This document shows, one piece after another, positions 1 through 9,658 of a DNA stretch of 64,000 nt. Origin of the DNA: an uncultured delta proteobacterium. Lineage in GTDB: Bacteria; Desulfobacterota; Desulfobulbia; Desulfobulbales; Desulfocapsaceae. Numbering within the stretch: position 1 is the first letter of the stretch; each line of letters opens with the position of its first letter. The DNA is taken from the NCBI GenBank assembly GCA_903875445.1, contig CAIQWD010000090.1:31616-95615 (forward strand), in the 5' to 3' direction. Under the pieces are notes generated by a model. It was given only the letters and a program-made list of their open reading frames with translations. It made no database searches and was not told the origin of the DNA. Both the position numbers and the translations under genes were made by a program.

Positions 1-691
1 TTGTTCATCTTTTGCCTCTGGATGCTCCTTGTTTTTTTTCAGACCGCTAGACCTTTTTCATAAAAGTGGTATCTCACCGTCAGGGAAGATTATCCTTCGC
101 CTGTTTTTATGGTGAGACACTATTTTTTTTGAGCGACCACGAATTGAATGGAAGTAACAATTTAATTGAGTATACGGTTTCGCCAAATTACATGCAATTT
201 GGTTTCGACAAATATCCGCGATCGTATTTTTTCGTATCGGAAGGCCACCATATCTTCCATAGACCAAGAGAAAACCAGACGTTGCGATGTCTTCGTGATC
301 ATATGCCAAAAACAGATAAGCGGAAGTGATTGCGATAAAATTAGGTGCCCCAAAGAAATGAATGACGAATGTCAAAGGTGAGCATTTTTATGTTGAGAAT
401 TATAGTTTAATAGGATAATTAAAACTGATATACAGTCTATCCAGTTTCCAAATAGAATCTGTAATTACAAAAATGCATGTGAAGCAGAGTACAAAAAATC
501 TTACGCCGTCCATAAATTCTAACCCAAAAAAGGAGGTGTTGCAGAAGCAAGAGTGAACAATGAATGGCAATCCTTGATGATCCTTTAAGTTACCCGCTGC
601 AGAACTACTTTGTTGAGAGTTTTTGTGATGGGCTGGTGTAAGGGTGGGTAGCTAATAATGTCATTATCACTATTCTTAGAAGGAGAAACAG

Positions 692-2005
692 ATGTCTCAA
701 CCGAATCAAACAGTCCCGACCCAGGCATGGATTACGGTTTTTGCTGGTACGGCAATAAACCTCTGTCTTGGAATTTTGTATGCCTGGAGTATTTGGAGTT
801 CTGCTTTAATCAATGTTGACAAGGCCGGTCAAGAGATGACCGGAATGAACGCCGGGTGGGTTTACTTGACCAATGCCCAGGCGGCAACTCCGTTTTCTCT
901 GTGTGTCATAATCTTTGCTTTCCTGATGATCCCGGGAGGGCGTATCCAGGATAAAATCAGCCCGCGTTTCGGGGCAACTCTCGGTGGTCTTACACTGGCT
1001 GCAGGCTGTCTCCTGGCCGGCTATATGAAGAGCTATACCGGAATCATGATCGGTTTTGGTGTCCTCGGCGGAATCGGCATGGGTATCGGCTATGCTGCAC
1101 CGACTCCGGCAGCTCTGAAATGGTTCGGTCCGCATAAGCGTGGTCTGATCGCCGGCATAGTCGTCGGTGGCTATGGTGGTGCTGCACTGTATATCGGTTT
1201 TCTTGGTCAATACCTTATTAAGCAATACGGGATTACCGGAAGCTTCTATGGCTTGGGTACCCTCTTCGCGCTGGTTGTTGTTATCGCCGGACAAATGCTG
1301 AAGACACCGCCGGCCGGATACAAACCCCCGGTGCTTTCAGGTGGCAATCTGGCGACCGCCAATTCGACCATCACCAACTGGGAACCTGGTGATGTGGTGA
1401 AAACCTGGCAATTTTATGCACTGGTATTCATGTTTATTATTACCACTCAGTCCGGTCTCCTGATCATTGCCAACGCCAACGGTATGATGATGACCGCAGC
1501 TAAAAACATGCCGTTTTTTGCGGCTAATGCCTGGCTGCTCGTCTCCTACGGTGGGTTCGTTAACGCCGCCGGTCGGGTAGGCACCGGTTTCTATTCGGAC
1601 AAAATCGGACGGTTGAATGCCTATTGCCTCAACTGCTCAGTGTCGGCCTTATGTCTCTTCTCTTTGCCTTATGTAATGGGTAGCGGCAATCTCTTACTGC
1701 TCTTCTTGGCTGTCGGCGTAGCTTACTGGCAGTACGGTGGCGGTCTTTCTTTGATGCCTTCTTTTGCCGCCGATTTTTACGGGCCGAAGAATCTCGGAAT
1801 GAACTACGGATTGATCTTCTTTGGTTGGGGCCTCGGCTTCTTTATGGCCAGGCTCGGTGGCACCATTAAAGATCTCACGGGAAGTCTGAACTACGCCTTT
1901 TACATTTCCGGAGCACTGCTGGTAGTCGGTGTTATTCTTGCCAAGATGACTACGCGTCCAATGCATTTGGATGAAGCTCAAGGCAGTAATAAGGTCACTG
2001 CTTAG
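692..2005 (+). CDS. OFA-family MFS transporter (oxalate/formate antiporter-like; monocarboxylate transport)
   Basis: 437 aa polytopic protein; N-terminus WITVFAGTAINLCLGILYAWSIW and internal GWGLGFFMARLGGTIKDLTGSLNYAFYISG are typical of OFA MFS proteins; located directly upstream of acs. Confidence 0.85.
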   Translation: MSQPNQTVPTQAWITVFAGTAINLCLGILYAWSIWSSALINVDKAGQEMTGMNAGWVYLTNAQAATPFSLCVIIFAFLMIPGGRIQDKISPRFGATLGGLTLAAGCLLAGYMKSYTGIMIGFGVLGGIGMGIGYAAPTPAALKWFGPHKRGLIAGIVVGGYGGAALYIGFLGQYLIKQYGITGSFYGLGTLFALVVVIAGQMLKTPPAGYKPPVLSGGNLATANSTITNWEPGDVVKTWQFYALVFMFIITTQSGLLIIANANGMMMTAAKNMPFFAANAWLLVSYGGFVNAAGRVGTGFYSDKIGRLNAYCLNCSVSALCLFSLPYVMGSGNLLLLFLAVGVAYWQYGGGLSLMPSFAADFYGPKNLGMNYGLIFFGWGLGFFMARLGGTIKDLTGSLNYAFYISGALLVVGVILAKMTTRPMHLDEAQGSNKVTA

Positions 2006-2036
2006 CCAGTATTAAAACGGGATATGCCTCTTCGTG

Positions 2037-2071
2037 AAAAATTCTTTGCAAAACAAATGCAGAGAATTTTT
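2037..2071 (+). terminator. hairpin downstream of OFA transporter
   Basis: AAAAATTCTTTGC-AAAACAAAT-GCAGAGAATTTTT inverted repeat with one mismatch, ending in T5. Confidence 0.5.
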
Positions 2072-2185
2072 CCGATGGGTTCAGCACCATCACCTTCTCC
2101 TCAGTCAGGTGACAAAGGTCCAAACATGGGTTTAGACCTTTGTTGAGTAATAATCTTATTAAGCCATGTACAAGGAGTGAATTTC

Positions 2186-4228
2186 ATGAGTGAACAAAAT
2201 ATCGTTGAGACTTCGGAAGCTGAAATTGCGGTTCATTGGCAGGAAGAAAAATATTATCACCCAAACTCAAAATTCGTTGGCCAGGCAAACCTTACCGATC
2301 CAGCCATTTACGAACGTATGAGCCTGAAAAATTTTCCCGACTATTACACTGAGTTTGCCGATATGCTGACTTGGTATAAGTCTTGGGACCAAGTGCTCGA
2401 TACAAGCGATGCACCCTGTTTCAAATGGTTTAAGGGCGGCAAGCTCAATGCCAGTTATAACTGCATAGACAGGCATCTGGCCAAGAATAAAAATAAAACC
2501 GCCATCCATTTTGTTTCCGAGATAGAAGAAGAAGCAATTGTGCATGTCACCTATCAAGAGCTCTACGTGCGTGTCAACGAGTTTGCTGCACTCCTCAGAG
2601 ATACCGCGGGCCTAAAGAGAGGCGACCGGGTGACGATTCACATGCCGATGTCGGCAGAATTGCCCATCGCCATGTTGGCTTGTGCTCGCCTGGGGATTAT
2701 TCACTCCGTGGTCTTCGGTGGATTTTCTTCGAGTGCCTGTGCCGACAGGGTTGTCGATTCAAACAGCCGGGTGCTCATCACCATGGATGCCTACTACCGC
2801 GCCGGCAAGCTTTTGAACCATAAAGCGGTTGATGACGAGGCCTGTCTACTTGCCGCCAAAGATGGGCAAAAAGTTGACATGCTTCTCATCTGGCAGCGCT
2901 ATCCAGGGAAGATGTCTTCCGACTCGCCGCTGGTTGCAGGGCGTGATATCGTGGTGAACAACGAACTTAAAAAATATTATGGAGCAAGGGTCGAACCCGA
3001 GCAAATGCTCTCGGAGGATCCGCTCTTTTTGATGTATACCAGCGGTACAACTGGTAAACCTAAAGGTGCACAACACGGCACCGGCGGATATCTTGCGTAT
3101 GTGACGGCGATGTCCAAATACATCCAGGATATACATCCCGAGGATGTTTACTGGTGTATGGCTGATATCGGCTGGATTACCGGCCATTCCTTCATTGTTT
3201 ACGGCCCGCTGGCGCTGTGTGCTTCTTCGGTTATTTATGAAGGCGTGCCGACCTATCCGGATGCCGGTCGTTCCTGGCGGATAGCGCAGGATCTCGATAT
3301 CAATATCTTCCATACCGCTCCGACGACTATACGGGCCTTGAGAAAGGTTGGCCCGGATGAACCGGCCAAGTACAATTATAATTTCAAGCATATGACCACG
3401 GTTGGCGAACCGATTGAGCCTGCAGTATGGAAGTGGTACGAAGAGAAAGTTGGAAAAGGCAAGGCAGTCATTGTTGATACCTATTGGCAGACTGAGACCG
3501 GTGGTTTCCTCTGTTCAACCGTTCCTGGTATCCAGCCTATGAAACCGGGCAGTGCCGGACCTGGTGTTCCCGGTATCCATCCTGTTATCTTTGATGTGGA
3601 TGGTAATGAACTCCCCGCGGGTGCGGGAAAAGCCGGCAACATCTGTATTCGAAATCCATGGCCGGGTTGCTTCATGACCATATGGGGCAACAGACAGCGT
3701 TATGTCGATACCTACTTCGGCATGTACAACAAAAATCCGAACAGTAAGGATTGGCGGGATTGGCCATATCTGACTGGTGACGCTGCTGTGATGGCTGAAG
3801 ACGGGTATATTCGTATCCTTGGTCGGACAGATGATGTTATCAATGTATCCGGCCATCGTCTCGGCACCAAGGAAATTGAGTCGGCTTGCCTGAACGTTAC
3901 GGAAGTTGCCGAAGCAGCCGTCGTTCCGGTAAATCATGAGATCAAAGGCAAAGAACCAGAGGTGTATATTGCCCTTAAGCCTGGATACACAGCGTCACCG
4001 GAAATTGTCCAGAAAGTTGCCGATGCCATCAACTTTTCAATCGGCAAGATTGCCAAGTGCAGAAACATCTGGATAGTGCCTGATATGCCGAAAACGCGTT
4101 CCGGTAAGATCATGCGCAGGGTCCTTGGGGCAATCTCCAACAAAGGGGATGTCGGCAATGTCATGACTCTTGCTAATCCCGAGATAGTCGAGCAGATCCA
4201 AAAGATGGTCAACGATAAACTGAAGTAG
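2186..4228 (+). CDS. acs: acetate--CoA ligase (AMP-forming acetyl-CoA synthetase)
   Basis: YTSGTTGKPKG, TYWQTETGG and C-terminal PKTRSGKIMRR motifs; ATG at 2186 has an AAGGAG upstream. Confidence 0.93.
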   Translation: MSEQNIVETSEAEIAVHWQEEKYYHPNSKFVGQANLTDPAIYERMSLKNFPDYYTEFADMLTWYKSWDQVLDTSDAPCFKWFKGGKLNASYNCIDRHLAKNKNKTAIHFVSEIEEEAIVHVTYQELYVRVNEFAALLRDTAGLKRGDRVTIHMPMSAELPIAMLACARLGIIHSVVFGGFSSSACADRVVDSNSRVLITMDAYYRAGKLLNHKAVDDEACLLAAKDGQKVDMLLIWQRYPGKMSSDSPLVAGRDIVVNNELKKYYGARVEPEQMLSEDPLFLMYTSGTTGKPKGAQHGTGGYLAYVTAMSKYIQDIHPEDVYWCMADIGWITGHSFIVYGPLALCASSVIYEGVPTYPDAGRSWRIAQDLDINIFHTAPTTIRALRKVGPDEPAKYNYNFKHMTTVGEPIEPAVWKWYEEKVGKGKAVIVDTYWQTETGGFLCSTVPGIQPMKPGSAGPGVPGIHPVIFDVDGNELPAGAGKAGNICIRNPWPGCFMTIWGNRQRYVDTYFGMYNKNPNSKDWRDWPYLTGDAAVMAEDGYIRILGRTDDVINVSGHRLGTKEIESACLNVTEVAEAAVVPVNHEIKGKEPEVYIALKPGYTASPEIVQKVADAINFSIGKIAKCRNIWIVPDMPKTRSGKIMRRVLGAISNKGDVGNVMTLANPEIVEQIQKMVNDKLK

Positions 4229-4249
4229 AACCGTTTTGTACGGTTGAAA

Positions 4250-4290
4250 AAAAGGTGAGATCCCTTCTCGGGGGCCTCACCTTTTTTTTT
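4250..4290 (+). terminator. Rho-independent terminator after acs
   Basis: AAGGTGAG...CTCACCTT stem followed by T9. Confidence 0.8.
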
Positions 4291-4303
4291 GGAATTATGT
4301 GCA

Positions 4304-4364
4304 GTTTCAGTTAAAGAGAAGCAACAATTCTACGTTTCAGTTAAAGAGTATGCAACAATCCTGC
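4304..4364. repeat. 30-bp imperfect tandem repeat
   Basis: GTTTCAGTTAAAGAG-AAGCAACAATTCTAC followed directly by GTTTCAGTTAAAGAG-TATGCAACAATCCTGC. Confidence 0.8.
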
Positions 4365-4388
4365 AAATATTAATAAAGGGGGCTGGTT

Positions 4389-5042
4389 TTGGATTTTCAT
4401 CTACCGTATCTCATTGATTATTCCCATCTTGCAGTTGATGATGCGGCGATCTTTTGTGTAGCCGCTCTTGTGGGGATCATGGTCAGCGCGGAGGGGCAGG
4501 CCTTTGTGGCAACCCTGCTTGGTGATGCTCGGGCAGGCGCCAAAGACCGGTTTCACTACAATGTTTTTTTGCATATGAGTGTGCTCGGCACCTTGAATTT
4601 TTTGGTGGCCGGATTTGGCTGGGCCAAGGAAATGGATATAGATCCGAAGAAGTTAAAAAGCCATCCTCAACTTTTCCTGATAATTGCCAGATTGTCCGGT
4701 CCGTTAGCCAACCTGCTTTTAGCCAACATTGCAGCAAGTTTGAACTGGCTTATCGGTAGTTACGGATATGAAGATAAGGTTTTTTCAACGGTAGCGGTAG
4801 TCAATGTCACCATGGCCGTCTATAGCTTGTTGGTGATACCGCCGCTCCCCGGTGCGGTCTTGCTCTTTGCTTTTTTCCCTGATAATGATTTTTTTGCCAA
4901 GGTAAAAAAGAAGCTTAATTTCTTAGGGCCATTTATAATTGTCGGCATTTTTGCCGCAATCAGGTTCAGTGGATGGAATGGCCTCAATGCAGTAATCACT
5001 CCGATTGTTGCCGCTATTACCAAAACCATCCTTGGCCAATAA
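4389..5042 (+). CDS. membrane protein, predicted inactive site-2 protease (M50)-like
   Basis: 217 aa; ...FVATLLGD...LGTLNFLVAGFGWAKEMDIDPKKLK...LSGPLANLLLANI...LLVIPPLPG matches the S2P/M50 scaffold, but HExxH is replaced by SAEGQ and LDG by LPG. Confidence 0.65.
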   Translation: MDFHLPYLIDYSHLAVDDAAIFCVAALVGIMVSAEGQAFVATLLGDARAGAKDRFHYNVFLHMSVLGTLNFLVAGFGWAKEMDIDPKKLKSHPQLFLIIARLSGPLANLLLANIAASLNWLIGSYGYEDKVFSTVAVVNVTMAVYSLLVIPPLPGAVLLFAFFPDNDFFAKVKKKLNFLGPFIIVGIFAAIRFSGWNGLNAVITPIVAAITKTILGQ

Positions 5043-5129
5043 GTCCAGGAGACCGTGGTGAGGTTGTGTCGATTCTGAGGTTGCGGGACCTGTCTGCAGA
5101 AAAGCTGTGGTCCCGTATCGATTTATTTA

Positions 5130-5180
5130 GGGGCCGTTAAGAAATAACTCCTACTATTTTCACCATTTCTTTACGGCCCC
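5130..5180. terminator. 16-bp inverted repeat between convergent genes
   Basis: GGGGCCGTTAAGAAAT...ATTTCTTTACGGCCCC with one mismatch and a 19-nt loop; no clear T tract. Confidence 0.45.
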
Positions 5181-5242
5181 TTATGCCGTTCATGACATTG
5201 AAACGGATTACTTATTGTTGAACGGCGGCTTACATAGTTTGA

Positions 5243-7129
5243 TCAGGACGCCAATTCATTAAAACGGCAACTGAGGATCAGGTCACCGTCTTCGTATTGA
5301 GTCTTCACCTTATACGGCAAAGTTTTGAAGAGGCTGATCATTGCCTTATTGCTTGGAAAAGTATAAGCCATTAACCCACTTATGCCATTTTCTCGAGCAA
5401 CCGCCGCCAATTTTTTCAGGAAAAAAGTACCAAGCCCTTTACCTTGGTATTCCGCACTGACGGAAAATGCCACTTCGGCCAGATTTTTATCCGGCAGTTT
5501 CATGCTCTCCGCTACCGCTACCACCCGACCAAAACCAAATTCTCCGACTACGGCAACAATGGTCAGATCATTGACATAATCGACATGGGAGCGGGTTTCC
5601 ATTTCGGCTCTGGCAAAAATGGTTTTTTGACAGAAAAATCTCGTCAGAACGTCCTCTTTCGGCAGGCTATAGTAGTGCTCCTGGATGCGTCGTTCATCGA
5701 CCGGTTTCGCAGGCCGGACGGTAACCTTTGTGCCATTGATGGTGAGAGTCTCTTCCAGTTGGACCGGATATACGGCTCTCGCCGCCTCGCCCAGAGTCCT
5801 TTCCGCACCGATAAAGCCACGTTGTTTAGCAGCCTCAAAGAGTTCTTCCCGGAACATCGGATGAGCGATACTGATCATCGCGATAACCCGTTCCTGAAGG
5901 CTTTTGCCAAAAAGATTGACCGAGCCGTATTCGGATACCACGTAGTGGACATCGCCACGCGGGACGACAACGACCTGTTCTTTCATATACGGGACAATGT
6001 TTGATTGAATGCCGTTTTCCGTCTCATTCGTTGAAAAGATTGTGAGGATGGATTTGCCGCCAGGTGATCGACGTGCGCCCCTGACAAAGTCGGGGATACC
6101 CGATACCCCCGCAAAACGAGTTACCGAGGAGGCCTCCGCCGAGACCTGTCCGGTAAGATCAATGGTCTTTGCGACATTTAAGGAGACCATGCGGTTATGC
6201 TGGGAGATGACAAACGGATCATTTACATAGTCGGAGGGGTGAAAATCAATAGCAGGGTTGTCGTTGAGGAATTCATACAGGTTATGGCTGCCTATGGCCA
6301 TGGAGGCCACCATTTTTCCCTCGTTCAGGCCCTTTTTCTTGTTGTTGATGTTGCCCGTGGCATAAAGATGCATGATGTCGTCAGTAAGAAACTGCGAATG
6401 GACACCCAGATCATTTTTATTGGAGAGCCCCTGCACGGTAGCCTGAGAAGCGGAGTCAAGGCCTATCTGCAGGGTTGAGCCGTCTTCTATCAAATTGGCA
6501 ATATGCCGGCCGATACTGATCGCCGCTTCGGAAGTTATTCTTGAAATAGGAATCGAAAGAAGTTCCTCCTCGTATTCCACCAGGAGATCGACGTCATTGA
6601 CATGAATAAAGCTTTGTCCCATGACCCTCGGCATTCTCGGGTTGACCTGAGCGATGACTAAATCGGCTGATCGGGCAGCTGCCATGGTCACATCAACGGA
6701 GATGCCAAGGCTCATCCAGCCAAAATCATCAATGGTGGAGACCTGGATCAGAGCTACATTCAAAGGCAGTTTGCGCTTTGTGAACAAGCTGGGGACATCC
6801 GACATGTTCATCGGCGTAATAAATCTTCTTTGCTGGGCGATGGTCAGGTTGGTGGTGGATCCAAGGTAGATCGAACGAATGTTCAGGTTGGTGTCCTTGG
6901 TCTTGTCGGCTATGGCGGCCAGGGAGACAGTTTCCCTGCCGAGGAGGCGGACTATTTCCAAGCCACTGAATTTGTTAGTGTTCTCAACAAGTGTTTTGAC
7001 AAGGATCTGGGGCTCGCCGCAACCGGATCCAATAAAAACCCTATGCCCGGATTTGATGTGGCCGATGGCCTTCTCCGGAGTTACCGTTTTTTCTAAATAA
7101 CCATCAGCCCAATATTGAGAATTCGGCAT
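5243..7129 (-). CDS. acetyl-CoA hydrolase/CoA-transferase family protein with C-terminal GNAT acetyltransferase domain
   Basis: 628 aa; N-terminal CoA-transferase fold (IKSGHRVFIGSGCGEPQ, GFAGVSGIPDFVRGA-type segment); C-terminal VRPAKPVDERRIQEHYYSL...VSAEYQGKGLGTFFLKKLAAVARENG GNAT signature. Confidence 0.85.
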   Translation of the reverse strand: MPNSQYWADGYLEKTVTPEKAIGHIKSGHRVFIGSGCGEPQILVKTLVENTNKFSGLEIVRLLGRETVSLAAIADKTKDTNLNIRSIYLGSTTNLTIAQQRRFITPMNMSDVPSLFTKRKLPLNVALIQVSTIDDFGWMSLGISVDVTMAAARSADLVIAQVNPRMPRVMGQSFIHVNDVDLLVEYEEELLSIPISRITSEAAISIGRHIANLIEDGSTLQIGLDSASQATVQGLSNKNDLGVHSQFLTDDIMHLYATGNINNKKKGLNEGKMVASMAIGSHNLYEFLNDNPAIDFHPSDYVNDPFVISQHNRMVSLNVAKTIDLTGQVSAEASSVTRFAGVSGIPDFVRGARRSPGGKSILTIFSTNETENGIQSNIVPYMKEQVVVVPRGDVHYVVSEYGSVNLFGKSLQERVIAMISIAHPMFREELFEAAKQRGFIGAERTLGEAARAVYPVQLEETLTINGTKVTVRPAKPVDERRIQEHYYSLPKEDVLTRFFCQKTIFARAEMETRSHVDYVNDLTIVAVVGEFGFGRVVAVAESMKLPDKNLAEVAFSVSAEYQGKGLGTFFLKKLAAVARENGISGLMAYTFPSNKAMISLFKTLPYKVKTQYEDGDLILSCRFNELAS

Positions 7130-7345
7130 ATTTCATCTCCTCTTAATATATCGATCGCAAATGCTTTTGAAGTTGTCCAAAGGGGTGGTGATCGGCTCTC
7201 GGCTCGAATCTTAGGAAGATCTTATCTCACCAGAGAGGCAATCACAATACATTTTGCTACACCGCGGTCGGCGCCCTATAAAAGCGATTTGAACACTCAA
7301 AAAATGCAATAATGGTAAAACTCGAGCAGCGGAGTTTGTAATTGA

Positions 7346-7356
7346 GTAACAATGTT
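7346..7356 (+). promoter_or_regulatory. putative TetR operator, site 1 (GTAACAATGTT)
   Basis: 11-mer repeated at 7561 and (reverse strand) at the tetR start codon. Confidence 0.5.
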
Positions 7357-7539
7357 CTTTTTTATCTTGCAACGGTTAGTGTGTTTAAATAAAAATAATA
7401 AAAACAATTAGATAAATATATATATAAGCAATTCATCAACTCTATATGGTTTTAAAATGGGAGGAACAGGTGCTCTGCAGGATTTGCCCAAAAAATATTA
7501 TAACTAACAGTAATCAAAATATAAAAAATATTTTCAATC

Positions 7540-7555
7540 AAAATTGATCAATTTT
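7540..7555. promoter_or_regulatory. 16-bp perfect palindrome AAAATTGATCAATTTT upstream of prpE
   Basis: read directly; AT-rich dyad 107 bp upstream of the prpE start codon. Confidence 0.4.
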
Positions 7556-7560
7556 TAAGT

Positions 7561-7573
7561 GTAACAATGTTAA
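7561..7573 (+). promoter_or_regulatory. putative TetR operator, site 2 (GTAACAATGTTAA)
   Basis: shares the 12-mer GTAACAATGTTA with the tetR start region. Confidence 0.55.
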
Positions 7574-7661
7574 ATTTCTTCTTGAAGTGTCGGTAGGTTT
7601 GCAGTATACATTCCTTTGGAAACTGACGGATGGACTAAAATTCATACCTAAAGGAGCAAGT

Positions 7662-9557
7662 ATGGCGAATTATGATGCAGTGTTTCAGCGGAGTTTGAAG
7701 AATCCTGAAGAATTTTGGGGGGAAGCAGCGCAAAGCATTACTTGGTTTAAGAAATATGACAAGGTTTTAGATTCCTCAAATCCACCGTTTTACAAGTGGT
7801 TTCCCGGTGGCAAAATGAATACCTGCTATAACGCCATCGACCGTCATGTCGAAGGTGGCAGGGCAGATCAAGTTGCAATCATTTATGACAGTCCGGTTAC
7901 CAACACACTTAAAAAAATCACCTATAAAGAACTGCTGGAGCAAGTGTCCACCTTCGCCGGTGCGTTGGCAAGTCAGGGCGTCGTCAAGGGAGACACCGTA
8001 GTTATTTATATGCCGATGATTCCTGAAGCCGCAATAGCCATGTTGGCATGTGCAAGGCTCGGGGCCATTCATTCCGTGGTTTTTGGTGGTTTTGCGCCGC
8101 ATGAGCTGGCAATTCGCATTGATCATGCACAGCCGAAATTATTGATTACTGCTTCCGGAGCGGTTGAAGGCAAAAAAATACTTTCCTATAAGCCGCTTGT
8201 CGATAGTGCAATCGAGCAGTCTACCCATGAAGTGAAGAAGGTAATCCTCTTCCAGCGTGATATCGTCAAGTCCGAGATGATCCCCGGGCGTGATCTTGAC
8301 TGGGCCGACTTGGTAAGCAAGAGTTCGCCTGTCGGTTGCACCGAGGTTGATGCCACCGATCCCTTATACATTCTCTATACTTCCGGCACGACCGGGATGC
8401 CCAAGGGCGTTATTCGTGATAATGGCGGGCATGCCGTAGCACTTTACTGGACCATGAAAAACCTCTACAACATTAATCCCGGCGATGTATGGTGGTCTGC
8501 TTCCGATGTTGGCTGGGTTGTCGGCCATTCCTATATCGTTTATGCGCCCCTTCTGCAAGGTTCAACCACCGTATTTTATGAGGGCAAACCGGTTGGAACT
8601 CCCGATGCAGGTGCTTTCTGGCGGGTCATTTCCCAGCATAAAGTAAAATCGCTGTTTACTGCCCCTACGGCCTTTCGGGCAATCAAAAAAGAGGATCCGC
8701 TGGGAGTTCATTTTGCAAAATATGATACCTCTTGCTTCGAGTGTTTGTATCTTGCCGGTGAACGAACGGATCCCGACACATTACACTGGGCGGAGAAACT
8801 GATCGGTGTTCCGGTCATCGATCATTGGTGGCAGACCGAGACCGGTTGGGCGATCGTCGGCAATTGTCGAGGCATTGAACTGTTACCGATTAAGGAAGGC
8901 TCGCCGACCAAACCCTTGGTAGGTTACGACGTGCGTGTCGTAAACGACGAAGGTGAGGCAGTGCCCAAAGGAACTAATGGAAATATTGTCATCAAGCTGC
9001 CGTTGCCACCAGGCAACCTGACCACTCTCTGGCGAAATGACGAGCGTTTCATAAAATCCTACATGAGCAAGTTTCCCGGGTATTATGAAACCAGCGACGG
9101 CGGGTTCATTGATGCTGATGGCTATGTATATGTAATGGGCCGAATGGATGATGTCATCAATATCGCCGGTCATAGGTTGTCAACCGGCGCCATGGAGGAG
9201 ATTATCTCCAATCATCCCGATATCGCCGAATGTGCCGTGTTCGGTGCCGATGATCAAATGAAAGGCCAATTACCGGTTGGTCTGTTCGTCGTCAAGGCTG
9301 GTGTCACAAGGGATGGCGAGGAAATCAAGAAAGAATTGGTGAAAATGGTTCGAGAAACCATTGGCCCCATCGCCTGCTTCAAGGATGCTATGCAGGTTGT
9401 CCGACTGCCGAAAACCAGATCCGGCAAGATTCTCCGAGGCACCATGCGCTCCATTGCCAATAATCAAGAGTATAGAACCCCATCGACCATTGATGATCCG
9501 GCGATACTTACCGAGATCACTGAAGCTCTGGCAAAAATGGGATATGTGAAAAAATAG
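7662..9557 (+). CDS. prpE: propionyl-CoA synthetase-type AMP-forming ligase
   Basis: YTSGTTGMPKG, HWWQTETGW, PKTRSGKILRGTMR; ATG 7662 preceded by AAAGGAG. Confidence 0.85.
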   Translation: MANYDAVFQRSLKNPEEFWGEAAQSITWFKKYDKVLDSSNPPFYKWFPGGKMNTCYNAIDRHVEGGRADQVAIIYDSPVTNTLKKITYKELLEQVSTFAGALASQGVVKGDTVVIYMPMIPEAAIAMLACARLGAIHSVVFGGFAPHELAIRIDHAQPKLLITASGAVEGKKILSYKPLVDSAIEQSTHEVKKVILFQRDIVKSEMIPGRDLDWADLVSKSSPVGCTEVDATDPLYILYTSGTTGMPKGVIRDNGGHAVALYWTMKNLYNINPGDVWWSASDVGWVVGHSYIVYAPLLQGSTTVFYEGKPVGTPDAGAFWRVISQHKVKSLFTAPTAFRAIKKEDPLGVHFAKYDTSCFECLYLAGERTDPDTLHWAEKLIGVPVIDHWWQTETGWAIVGNCRGIELLPIKEGSPTKPLVGYDVRVVNDEGEAVPKGTNGNIVIKLPLPPGNLTTLWRNDERFIKSYMSKFPGYYETSDGGFIDADGYVYVMGRMDDVINIAGHRLSTGAMEEIISNHPDIAECAVFGADDQMKGQLPVGLFVVKAGVTRDGEEIKKELVKMVRETIGPIACFKDAMQVVRLPKTRSGKILRGTMRSIANNQEYRTPSTIDDPAILTEITEALAKMGYVKK

Positions 9558-9570
9558 TGGTTTTTAAACC

Positions 9571-9603
9571 GGGCAGCTGCACTTGATGCAGCTGCCCTTT
9601 TTT
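9571..9603 (+). terminator. Rho-independent terminator after prpE
   Basis: GGGCAGCTGCA-CTTGA-TGCAGCTGCCC-T6. Confidence 0.85.
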
Positions 9604-9658
9604 CATTTCCAAAAGGGGCGAGAGTAATTTTGAGCCCCGTTTTCCTAGGACGGCTTTT

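Noticed and set aside
58-381. Overlapping ORFs at left end in several frames
   Set aside because: No recognisable domain, no ribosome-binding site or neighbours that support a gene; perhaps decayed sequence, not called.
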